Shown here: positions 13,845 to 24,028 of the stretch, one piece after another
Position numbering within the stretch: the stretch's first letter is position 1
Layout: each line of letters starts with the position of its first letter
NCBI GenBank assembly: GCA_023846275.1
Contig: CM043870.1
Location: 11,665,527-11,729,526, forward strand
Source of the DNA: Vanilla planifolia
Lineage: Eukaryota > Streptophyta > Magnoliopsida > Asparagales > Orchidaceae
Length of the DNA stretch: 64,000 bases
Direction: 5' to 3'
The notes under the pieces: generated by a model
Told to the model about the DNA's origin: nothing
The model's database searches: none
Seen by the model: the letters and a program-made list of their open reading frames with translations, nothing else
Program-made: the position numbers and the translations under genes

Positions 13845-13858
13845 AGGGTCTAATACCA
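13845..13858 (-). other. Degenerate primer-binding site
   Basis: On the minus strand this reads TGGTATTAGACCCT, against TGGTATCAGAGCC for the initiator-Met tRNA. It lies two bases from the LTR edge at 13861, in the right place and orientation for the gag-only element. Confidence 0.8.
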
Positions 13859-14394
13859 TTTGTTAAATTTATAGGAATGTAATGTCCATAAAAGGGGGTG
13901 AATTAAGTAAATTTCAAATTTAAAAAATTTCAAGCTAACTCAAAATTGTTTGATAATATATAGTAAAGGAAGATTTTCTTTTCTTAAATCTTAGTTATTC
14001 TTACAACACTTGTTTTAGAAAATGTGAATATTTTGTTATGTTATAGAGTAAGTAATGAAAAAATATAAGAGATTTTAAGTGGTTTAATATAAACTAAAAT
14101 CTACATCTATCTCTAACAAAATGGCTAGGCAACAATACTAAAAATACTAGTTTAATAAAAGCCCATAATATTATATCAATAAAGGTCAACAATATTGTCT
14201 TGTTAAAAGTCTACAACCATCAGGTTAATAAAGTCTATAGATAAAAGATCAAATAAAAGTTCCTAATAATAGGATAAAAAAAATCAAATAAAAACTTAAT
14301 ACAAAATCCTAAAATCAAATGAGTAATTAAGAAAGAGATACACTAACATGATGTCAAATCAATATAAAGATATATAGTTTCAATGATGTTTGGT

Positions 14395-15460
14395 TAGAAA
14401 GTAACTTTTGTTTGTTTTAGAGGATTCTTATGTGACCTTATTAGATATGGAGAGCTTATGTCCAAATATGTTGGAAGAGTTCCCAATTAAGGAGACATGA
14501 TGTAGAGTTTAGAAGATCTAGGCCAATATAGAGGAAGTCCAATCACAATGTTTAGCAATCTCTATAGTAATACACATTAGTTTAAGTTAGACTTTGCGTC
14601 TAATTTGTATTGTGTATTTATGTATGGTATGTTATCTACATCTATTATATGGGCACATTATTTATTGATTTTACATATGTAGGAATATTTATTGGTATGT
14701 TATAAAATGCGTTGTACTTGAGGTTTATTTGTGGTCTTAGTAGCATACCATATGTTGTGTATGTTCATAAGGTATTTATTATACTACTACAATGCACTTA
14801 TTATAATTTCCAGATCATAAGATATTGTAAGATTCATTATGATAGGCTTTTTCATAGACTATTTTGGAGATAATTTGTTAATTATAATATGTAGAATAGA
14901 TAATTCATTGTCATTAGGTTCAATTTTGATGTCATCAAACATATTCTAAAAATGGTAGATTGAGACATTCTTAATGATCATATTATGATAGGTTCAGATG
15001 ATGAAATCAATAGTATTTGGTTCACAAGTGGGATCTATTTGTTTTCCTAAGTGACATTATTGGATATGGAGAGGTTATGTCTAAATTTGTTGGCAGAGTT
15101 TTACTATAGAGTACTTGGGGTAATTCCTTCCTAATTAAGGAGACATGAAGTAGAGTTTAGGAGATCTAAGCACATATGGAGTAAGTCCAATTACAATGTT
15201 TTGTGGTCTCTAATTGTTTGTAATTATTCACTTGTTAACTTAACAATGTACATTAGTATTAATCAAACTGTCTAATTTGTGTTAGATATTTGTGTACATT
15301 ATGTTATCTAAATCTGTGACATGGACAATTAGTTTCGCGATGTTGCATATGTTGGAGTATTTTTTGAATAATTATAGAATGGGGTATACATGGGGATTTA
15401 TTTATAAATTTAGTAACATACCATATTTTGTATGTGTTTATAGTGTATGGTAAGACAAAT
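14395..15460. repeat. Two-copy direct repeat, period about 610 bp
   Basis: The segment near 14395-14780 and that near 15015-15450 share GATATGGAGAG, AAGGAGACATGA, GTAGAGTTTAG, GGAAGTCCAATCACAATG (or GTAAGTCCAATTACAATG), ATGTTATCTA and AGTAACATACCAT or AGCATACCAT blocks in order. The copies are diverged. No coding capacity is seen. Confidence 0.8.
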
Positions 15461-15604
15461 GGCTCAAATTAGGCTAGGTCCAATGGTTATTTTCATTGTG
15501 TTTTTCATAATAGTATTGGATTTTTTTGAAAATTCTATGTAAGTTTTAGAAAGGGCTCTTTGTTGCTCTCCCAAGGTTCTTTGGTCAAGATTCTATTGAG
15601 TTAG

Positions 15605-16690
15605 TGTCAAACCCTCACCTAAACCAAGTACATCTAGATAACAAAATTAACATCAAAGTGAGTGAGGACAAGGAACAAACCCAAGGTGGGGACTTGACGG
15701 TGAGACAAACCTCAACTCCAAAATCCAAAATATATAAATAAGAATATGTTTTTAAAAATTTATTCACACCAAACCCTTCCCTTTATCACACATATCGTGA
15801 AAAGGGATCTTCTGTAACAACACCATTCCCATTCGATGCAGTGGTTGCATGACCTGTGATGTAAGCACTAAATGAGATTTTATAGATCTCAGTAGATAAA
15901 TCTACCATAATTAACCAAGTATAAATAAACATACATACCATGAACAGTGAAGATGAATCGTATGCATAAAGCTAAAACCATAGCAGTTGTCATATATAAC
16001 GCCAAATAAAAAAAACAAAAGAAATACCAATTCATTATAGGTGTGTTATTACTGGGCCCGATTCCCTTTGATTCATTATCCTCTGAATCTAATCATCATT
16101 AAGAAAAAGACCTCCAGCCAGCATCCAACCAAACACATAGCACTAGGCAGATATCTGATCAGAAGATCGATACCCTACAACACATGCTGGGTCTAGTGTC
16201 ACTAGGCAGGCATGGCATCATACCCTACAACACATGTTGGGCTTTGTGTAATCATCATGGAGTCATTCCACCAAATGAATTTGAACTATGCCGACATTTA
16301 CAAAATTACAAATATATCCTCAACGTTACATATTTATCCAACATCTTTTTAAAAATTCATAATTATTCCTTAGAGCTCCAAAAATTATAAACTAAACACC
16401 GTTGGACTCGTCTCAAAAAGCTATTTATCAAAATAAAAAAAATAAAAAAACTAAGGCTGTTACTGTTAGTGTTGAGCCAATCGAATTGACTAACAATGTA
16501 ACTCCAAAACAAAGGCATGATGCTCAAGCACCTTCATTTCTCCATTTAATTTCACACTTTTTTTATTTTTTTTTTATTTTCTTAAGATCTTAGTTTTGAG
16601 GGTTTTACCTATTTATTGACTATAGAGTTTTTCTCAAATAATTGTTATGTTCAACATTCTATACCTATGACATATTGTGATAGGTCTCCT
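15605..16690 (+). repeat. Gypsy-type LTR, probably solo (ends approximate)
   Basis: It starts at TGTCAAACCCTCACC. Around 16142-16250 there is a short tandem pair (ACTAGGCAG ... TACCCTACAACACATG, spacing about 60). Near 16405 it has GGACTCGTCTCAAAAAGCT, a pattern I know from Tekay/Del-type LTRs. No gag or pol sequence flanks it within the insertion, so a solo LTR or LTR fragment is likely. The right edge is uncertain. Confidence 0.5.
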
Positions 16691-18080
16691 TAGTTCAACA
16701 ATAACTTGCAAAAATGTAGTTTATATAATTTTTGTTCTTTTAAGTGATTCTAAGAGTATAAAATTACTTAATGTATTTGTTATAAACTTATCCATATGAT
16801 CATCTAAATATGTGCTTACATAGTTTATACAAAAGAAAATTATAGAATTCCATATGTTGGAGGCTTATACCATTTTTTCATTAACAAAATTTGTTTTTAC
16901 TCTAAACAAAATGCAGTTTCATCTCTCTTAATATTTCCAAGCAGTGTTACATTCAAAACAAAGTTAGACCACTTCATTAGTTTATATTATTACATCTTTT
17001 ATTTATATTTTTTAGCATTCATTAGAATTTAAAATATTTCATTGCATCCATATTAATCCACTATTAGAAACTTTTTAAGAACTCAACTACAACAATTAAT
17101 GAAGTTTTAAAGAAGGCTAGTGTCATTCATGACATTTCTTTATGATATCTTATTTTCGACTAATTAAGAGAATAAATGAATCAATTAAAATTTTATTTGA
17201 ATTAAATAATTACTTTTAAATTTTAAACAAGTGTGACAACTTTTGTGTTAATATCAAGTTTGTTGAATTGTAGGATGAACAGATAATAGTTCTCATTCTT
17301 TAAAATGATGTATTGTTAAAGATGTCTTAAACTAACTAATCTAATGAAAATAATTTCTTTGAAATCAATAGTTTTTAGAGTTTCAATGCAAAGTCATTAT
17401 AGCTTAAGCAATGGGGTGATAAAAAAAATACAAGTAAAGAGGATACTAAAAGAATTAAAACAACAAATAGAAATAGAAAAAAAAAGAAAGAGAGAACAAT
17501 ATTATAAAATTATTGATAATAATATTATAAAATAATCAATAAATACTAATAAAAAATGTTCAAATATCATTATTATATATTTTTTAAGATATAAGTCAAT
17601 AAATGTTAATAGAATATTAAAATAAAATATCAAATATAAAAAAAAGGACAAAACTATGTTCGATGTAACACACGTAAAGATCTAACTTTTACAATAAATA
17701 TAAATTTTGAAACAGTTTAAAAATTAGTACATAATCCAACCTCTCAAAACAAATAAATAATATTTGTGTAATATTATTCAAACAATTATAACCTTGCCTA
17801 TACGACATGTAAAACATATGAAACATCAATTCATATATAAATGAAAACATATTAAAAAAATAAATATTTTTCAATAAAACTATATTAAAATTAACTTAGT
17901 AACGAATGTTCTACACATTTGTTTAATTAATTTGTTGGGAACAGAACTATTATGGATGGAGATGTCTCGGCATGGATTTACCACGTGGAAACGTTCGAAC
18001 GATCCACATGTCCTCCTTACTAGATAGGGGATCTCCAGAACGTGATTCACCCGCGCTTCTGTCTTCTTCAAGACGACCGA

Positions 18081-18341
18081 CTATATACAGGGACTCCATT
18101 CTGGTTTTCTTCTCCGTTTCAGATAAGAGAAACAGAGGATAGGATTCTAGAGTAGTTGGGTGTCATGGGAGATGGTGAAGAGAACAAAGAGTTCCTTGGA
18201 GCTCTCGAGGTTCTGAGGCGAGCCTCGGAGGACATGGAGACCAATCCTCTCGCCTTCGTCGACGAATTTTCCGCCGCCCCGTCCCACTTCGTCAAGGCCC
18301 TCCTGGCACTCCAATCCGACGCATCCGATCTCCTCTTAATA
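18081..18341 (+). pseudogene. Fragment of a host gene: core promoter, 5' UTR and first ~57 codons
   Basis: The sequence changes abruptly to GC-rich, exon-like DNA near 17935. A TATA box (CTATATACA) lies at 18081. An ATG at 18165 opens a frame beginning MGDGEENKEFLGALEVLRRA and continuing through an SFVKALL-type helical segment (here SHFVKALLALQSDAS). The frame is cut near 18335, where LTR sequence resumes; the stop codon is in LTR-derived DNA. The N-terminus vaguely recalls plant armadillo-repeat proteins, but I cannot assign it. A longer frame beginning at a TTG upstream is not preferred. The fragment cannot make a functional protein, but its promoter may be intact. Confidence 0.65.
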
Positions 18342-19970
18342 TAAACACTTGCAACTTATCCCAATAAGCAATAAAAACTAGTGAAGACGAGATCAATGCA
18401 TATAACCTTAGTCTTACTCTCCTCTTCTCTTAGAAGTGATGAATGCAATATAAGATCTTAAAATTATTCCAAATAAGTAGTATCAACATTTAACACTATG
18501 TTTGAATGCCTTTAAATAGTCATTTCTTAGCTTTCAAATGACTCCAAAACTCTCTCTAATGGTTATATAAAAAACTAATCAAAATTAGCAAAGACTAACA
18601 TTTTGTACTAATAATACTTGCATGATAAATAGGTGGTATTAGTAGATGACATAATTTCTCATTCTAAATTTACAATACTTGTATGATGAAGCATAATATA
18701 AGTACAACAGAACAAATCTTCTTAAAGTCTAAATTTGAGCTTTTGAGAAAATATTGTACGATGCAAGATCATACACTATGATGACTTCTATGACAAGTTC
18801 ATTCATATTGATTATATCATATCATTATGATGAGTGAATCACACTCTTACGATATAAACTCACTCTATACATACATAAGCCTCAATGCTAGGCTCTCAAG
18901 TAAATGCGATTAAACAAGTATAAAGGTTATATTATATGGGTATGAAACTTTATTGTGCAACTATATCCATAACTCTCAATACTTTGTTATAAATGAGAAT
19001 ATAATTATGATGAACATTATCATACTATACAAAACCCATCAACTCTTCATGTCTCTCAAGGTAATAAGTAATATACTCGTATGATACAAAGGTCATTCTT
19101 AGATAACAATGCATGCCTACAACATAAGTTCTGAACTCTTAATATATGAAAAATGGTATCATATTAGTATAAAGGTGATATCACATATGCACGACATTAC
19201 AACATGTAGTTTATACATGCGATGCTCCATTTGATCCTTCAAAAGAATATACCGTATAAGCATGAAAGGTGAGATTATATTGTATTTAGGTTAATGAATA
19301 TAAACCTCAATAGACACCTCTCAAAAAAACATTAGCATACTTATATAATAAATTTATTATACATATATGATCATTACATATAACATACATAACCTAATAT
19401 CACTCCTCAGCTAACACTCTATATGTTCCAAGAATTATCTAATCATATGGTATGATGGAGCTAACATACATGGATGATTAGTATATATTTTGCATTCCTA
19501 ACTAAATTTGTATTCTTTTTCAAAATTAACTTGATCAAGAAATGATGAATGATAAAACCTATAAGGATTGCAATGTTCTAATGATAAAATTTATATGTAA
19601 GTAATCTAAATGATATTCATGCCTTAAAACAAATTACAAGACTAAAAAGATGAGTTTAAAAATATTTAAGTATATTCACTCAATTTTCATCAAAACATAA
19701 GTACTTTAAAAAAATTATTATAGGTTTTAACATTTTATTACCAATAAAAATTATTAAATAAACGTCTTCTCCTTGTGTTACTTAAGCATATATTTCTTTT
19801 AATATCAGTTATAATTTATATCTAAACATCATTATTATGACTCCTTAAGTTAATAAATCAAATTCTTCACATGAATAATTTATGTATACTTAAGATATAT
19901 GATATAAAAATAATACATAAAAAATATTAATAACTATAACATAGTAGCTTTGTTGTCATAAAATAAGTAA

Positions 19971-20840
19971 TGTAACGACCAGTAGTATAACAAATATATG
20001 GTATGTCATTTATTAGATAGAAACAAAAACAATAAAAATTACTCTATTTCTCTCAAATTTTAATCCAAAACCTCCTTAAAAATCTCTAAGCTAAGATTCT
20101 ATTCATAAAAATAATTTCAAAGTATAATTAAAAGCATAAAATGAAATCAAATTTCTCAAAAACTTTTCTCATATGCTTTCTCTAATTTCCATGATAATTA
20201 TAACAATTTTGTTGTTTTTCTCAATTACAACAACTTCTCTAACCTCTTTTCTTTCTTGCTTGCTTGATTCTAATAAAAATCACCAACTTCTCTTTTTTAC
20301 GTTTCCTATCCTTGAGTTTTCTTGCACTAAAATGATCTCACTCATGGCCCTTCCTCTCTCTATATTTTTCTCTTCTTTTATTTTCTTGCTCTATTTTTCT
20401 AAGTTACTAAACCACCTCTTTCTCTCCTTTCTTATCTGATGACATGTTTAGGCGACATATAATATTCTTGTAAAATTACCAATTTATCCTCCACAATTAC
20501 CAAAATAATCAATATATTTTTTATTTAAAAAATTCATAATAAAATATTTATATTTTAAAATTTATAAATAAAATATGATTAGATTTTTTTTTTCAAAAGT
20601 CTTTTTTTCAATTATATATAAGTTTAGAATTTCAATATTTTTTAAAATCTAATATAATTTTTAAGATATTATCAAATATTAATATTTTAATCTATATCAA
20701 GTCAAATTTAAAAATACTAATTTTGTTATTACATGATACTTATATTTATATTTATACTATCTTAATTATAGTATATATTATATATTATTTTGAGATGATT
20801 ATTATTCTAATAAGAATAATCTAAAATAGCAAGTCATTGA
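19971..20840 (+). repeat. Possible gypsy-type LTR fragment
   Basis: It begins TGTAACGACCAGTAG, resembling gypsy LTR starts of the TGTAACGACCC type, and contains a T/C-rich leader-like stretch at 20040-20440. At about 20839, TGATAACATCCCAGAAAA looks like the start of another LTR. No partner copy is present in the window, so both calls are tentative. Confidence 0.3.
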
Positions 20841-22150
20841 TAACATCCCAGAAAAATTTTTCTTGCTTAGCATGTAAAATATTTTTGTATGATCTAAATA
20901 GAAAATAAATTAAGTTTGACTTGTAAATAAGGTTTTGCATGAACAATTTGATATTTGTCTTGTGTAAAGTAAAATGATTGGTGAATAACAGTTAGTGCAA
21001 AAGTGAAAGTGCTAAAAGATTAAAAATAATGGAACATCGAGAAAAACTATTCAAAACAAGTACAACAATGCCCCTGGCTTGATTATAATTAGATCTCATT
21101 TGGAGGCCAAGCAATTAAACAAAGCTAAAAGAATAATCTAATCAAGCGACATTTATTTTTATTAAATAATGGAACTTGGCTTTTAAAGTCATCACAAGAG
21201 CCAAATCATTTAGATATAAAAAGTTTAAATGGCATTAGAAAATGGTCACTGAGCTAAATACAAGTCAATTTTCTTTTAAAGTTGAATGTCATTTAGTTGT
21301 TCTAAATCAAGGCCTAATAGACAAATATTTTTAATTTATACAAAACAATATTGTAATATTTATTTTCTTATTGTTTAAAAAAAATAGAAAGTTTTACAAC
21401 AATTGCAAAGGACTTTGAGTAGATGAATGTAAGGTTATACTTTTGTTATGCTTGGGACTTTTTAATTGTAAATGTGGAGGAGTTAAAAATAGCACAAATT
21501 AGTAAGAAAAGTAAAAAAATGAAAATTTGATCTAAAAAAATTTAAATAACATAAAATATTTTGATTAAAACAAATACAAATTAACATTTTGCTACTATCA
21601 AATGATACTTGATTATCCAAAATTTTGATCAATAATTTATACAAAAAAATAAAAAAAATATTGTGCTGGCTTCTAGGGGAGCCACCATGTGTGAGGCAAG
21701 AAAAGAAGCCTAATAGCATTTGTGGTATGTGGGCTTGTTTTTCTTAGGCAGAAAGTAGTGAAATAGTGAGCGAAAGTGTGTTGAAGGAACAAGAGAAATG
21801 AGAAAGCAAGATTAAAAGGAGAAACAAATGGTAAAACGAGACATTGAGGTGTACGATCACTTAATTCAAAAACTGATGATTCATGAAACTTTTTGAATAA
21901 AATATGCTCCTTTTGATGCATAATTTGTAAACTTATCCATCAATTTGGAGATTCTTTTTTTCTTTTACAAAATTAACTCAAACTGAATTAAGTTGATCAA
22001 AACAAAAGCCTGACTCATGTCAAGCCTATGCGCAGTTTTAACCGTGATCCCTCGAACTATTCCCCTACCGTATATTCGGGACGATGGGCCAGATATGTAA
22101 CGAGAGACACCTGCTATGTGCGATCTGAGGTCTGCCTCCAGGCGGCGGTC
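20841..22150. other. Intergenic region and 5' flank of the golgin gene
   Basis: AT-rich DNA with no recognisable gene. The final 130 bases before the golgin start become GC-richer and read in frame with it from an ATG at 22028. The composition suggests 5' UTR from about 22020. I could not identify a convincing TATA box or other defined element. Confidence 0.5.
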
Positions 22151-24028
22151 ATGGCGGGGTGGATCTCTTCAAAGCTCAAAGTCGCGGAGAACCTCCTTCA
22201 GCAAATCGATCAACAAGCGGCGGAATCTCTAGGAAAGACCGAGAAGCCTCGCCGTTCCCCATCCGCTTCCGATCTTGCCTCAGTTACAAGCAAACTAAAT
22301 CAGCCGCCGCGCGCCGGAGAATCCTCTCCTCTTCCACCCAAATTCCCACTCATCAAGAAATCGGTGCCTTCCCATTCTTCTTCGACGCCTTCGCCGCAGG
22401 ATCACCCAAAGGTATCGAACCCTTCTTCTCCGTCCTTTTCCACCGAACCTGCAAAATCCTATCCCGATCCCACAATCATCGATTGGACCGAGCTTTTGAG
22501 CTCTTCCAGTCAAACCCTGCCGACTACAGCTCTCCGTGCCATTGATGGTGGTTCCGTCCGCCCGCCACAGCGAAGGATTGTGAAGAAACTGACAATTAAA
22601 AAGAACGGAGGTGGTCTTTCCGGGAGGTTAACCACCCCTTCTAGTCCTTCGTCCTCGTCGTCTTTTCCCACATTTTATCCAGCTAAAGATAATGGAGGTG
22701 GTGACTGTGAACCGGATCAAGGTGGGTCAGAGAAATCGCATTTGCCAAGTGTTGAAGCTCAAGAGGTTATTAATGTAGGAAAGCATGAAATGTCTGCAGA
22801 TGTGAACGGTTGGAATGATGAAAGCATAATGCGAAATCCCGATTTCCTCCTCGATGCATCTGGGAATTTCTCTTCAGTAAGGGACAGGATCTCGGATTCT
22901 GATATGGATTCTTCCTCCTCTGGATCGGTTTCAGGGGAAGAGAACGAAAGGGCAGAAGATAGGAGGAAACAGAGAGAGCATATGCTTGCTGAGAAAGTGG
23001 CAAGAGCTGCTGCCATGGCAATAAAGGAAAAGGAGGAAATAGTTGCAAGATTGGAGGGAGAGAAGATGGTTCAAGAGAAGATCCTTGAAGAAAGGAAAAA
23101 GCAGCAGGCAAAAGAGGCTTCAGAATTGCAGATGAGCATGATCGAGACAATGGAGGCTGTGGAGCTTGAGAAACAGAAGCACAGTAGTACCAGAATGGAA
23201 GCTCTGGCTCGCTTGGCTGAGCTGGAGGCCAAAAATGCTGAGCTTGCAAAATCTCTTGCAGCTGAGCAATGGTATCTTGACTTAGAGCAGAATCAACTTG
23301 CTGAACTTAAGCTGAAGATTTGGTTGAAGCAACAAGTGCATGAAGAACTTATGAGGAAAATGTTGAAAATCCAGCAGCAATCATCTTCCCAAAGCATTTT
23401 GGAGTCTTTGAGAAAGGAGAGTGTAGAGAGAGAGATTCTAGATGCAGAGTATTCATTTACTTGTGATAAGATTGCAATTTTGAAGGACAAGGCAAAGATG
23501 CTTCAGGAGAGCATTGAGAAAACTAAGAGGGACATTATGCAACCGACTCAATTGGAACTCGAACTCAAGAAGAGACTTATTCAATTAACAGATCGCTTGA
23601 TTCAGAAACAAGCCCATGTTGAGGGACTCTCTTTCGAGAAGGCAACATTAGTAATTAGAATAGAGACAATATCAAAGTTGCTTGATGAGTATGGGCTGTC
23701 ACTGAAAGATGGGGAACTGATAAGTGCAGATATTGAATCTGGGACGTGGGAACATTCTGATTATGTAACAAAGGCAACAGTTCGCAAGAGAATAAGGTCA
23801 GGGCAACAACAATTTGGTTTGCTTATTAGGCAGTTGGATTCAATTTTCTCTGCTGGGGTGTTATTTCTTAGAAGGAAACCAATGGCCCGGTGGTTTTCTG
23901 TTTTCTACATCTTATGTGTGCACTTGTGGTTTTTTTATATACTGAGGTCACAATCTCATGTTTCTGATGGCACCAGCCAAGGAGCTGTTTTATCTCTGCA
24001 GACCATTAATAATAGCTCAGGTTACTAA
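22151..24028 (+). CDS. GC2: Golgin candidate 2-like protein, tail-anchored Golgi coiled-coil tether
   Basis: The single open frame encodes 625 residues. The chosen start gives MAGWISSKLKVAENLLQQID, the N-terminus I know for plant golgin candidate 2. An in-frame ATG 123 bases upstream adds 41 residues unlike the family and is probably 5' UTR. Residues about 30-255 are Ser/Pro-rich and probably disordered. Residues about 260-515 form a long Glu/Lys/Leu-rich coiled coil. Near the C-terminus FLRRKPMARWFSVFYILCVH begins the single membrane span (about 581-599), followed by a short tail, as in golgin-84. Golgins of this type are anchored in Golgi membranes and are thought to tether vesicles or cisternae. 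No intron is needed to explain the whole protein. The gene stands alone among repeats. The identification rests on recalled family features, not a search. Confidence 0.88.
   Translation: MAGWISSKLKVAENLLQQIDQQAAESLGKTEKPRRSPSASDLASVTSKLNQPPRAGESSPLPPKFPLIKKSVPSHSSSTPSPQDHPKVSNPSSPSFSTEPAKSYPDPTIIDWTELLSSSSQTLPTTALRAIDGGSVRPPQRRIVKKLTIKKNGGGLSGRLTTPSSPSSSSSFPTFYPAKDNGGGDCEPDQGGSEKSHLPSVEAQEVINVGKHEMSADVNGWNDESIMRNPDFLLDASGNFSSVRDRISDSDMDSSSSGSVSGEENERAEDRRKQREHMLAEKVARAAAMAIKEKEEIVARLEGEKMVQEKILEERKKQQAKEASELQMSMIETMEAVELEKQKHSSTRMEALARLAELEAKNAELAKSLAAEQWYLDLEQNQLAELKLKIWLKQQVHEELMRKMLKIQQQSSSQSILESLRKESVEREILDAEYSFTCDKIAILKDKAKMLQESIEKTKRDIMQPTQLELELKKRLIQLTDRLIQKQAHVEGLSFEKATLVIRIETISKLLDEYGLSLKDGELISADIESGTWEHSDYVTKATVRKRIRSGQQQFGLLIRQLDSIFSAGVLFLRRKPMARWFSVFYILCVHLWFFYILRSQSHVSDGTSQGAVLSLQTINNSSGY

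Larger units (their letters stand above)
14377..18341. mobile_element. Composite insertion inside the 5' LTR, carrying a host gene fragment
   Basis: This segment of about 3.97 kb is absent from the partner LTR. It contains a two-copy 0.6-kb-period repeat (14.4-15.46 kb), a gypsy-like LTR (about 15.6-16.7 kb), AT-rich filler, and at its extreme right end a GC-rich gene start. I see no clear terminal inverted repeats or target duplication, and about 20 bases of LTR are missing at the junction. It could be a gene-capturing transposon or repair-associated filler DNA. Confidence 0.6.
9698..19962 (-). mobile_element. Gag-only LTR retrotransposon (copia-like, TR-GAG type) with nested insertion
   Basis: Direct LTRs at 9698-11609 and 13861-19962 flank an internal region of about 2.25 kb. 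That region has a degenerate tRNA-iMet primer-binding site and a copia UBN2-type gag on the minus strand, and no trace of protease, integrase or RT. The 5-bp sequence ATAAG occurs at 9693-9697 and 19963-19967, a perfect target-site duplication that fixes both ends. The 5' LTR is interrupted by about 4 kb of foreign DNA. Its organisation matches what is called TR-GAG (terminal-repeat retrotransposon with GAG). It would need a related autonomous copia element for mobility. Confidence 0.8.
13861..19962 (-). repeat. 5' LTR of the gag-only element, split by an insertion
   Basis: The left part, 13861-14376, matches 9698-10180 of the 3' LTR. The right part, starting at about 18342, matches from about 10195 onward. 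The two matching parts are adjacent in the intact LTR to within about 20 bases, which shows that the 14377-18341 segment was inserted into one LTR. The outer terminus (CATAAA) is followed directly by the ATAAG target duplication. Confidence 0.8.

Noticed and set aside
18156..18164. TTG start giving three extra residues to the gene fragment
   Set aside because: The ATG at 18165 is a normal start downstream of a TATA box and 5' UTR; a TTG start is unlikely in a plant nuclear gene.
20173..20439. 88-codon hydrophobic frame with a signal-peptide-like start
   Set aside because: It lies in a T/C-rich stretch that resembles an LTR leader, has no recognisable domain and lacks exon-like composition.
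22028..22150. Upstream in-frame ATG extending the golgin by 41 residues
   Set aside because: The extension does not resemble the family, while the ATG at 22151 gives the conserved MAGWISSKLK start. The extension is best read as 5' UTR.
22159..23490. Several open frames on both strands inside the golgin gene
   Set aside because: They overlap the long coiled-coil frame in other frames and have low-complexity, Ser/Pro/Arg-biased content. They are shadows.
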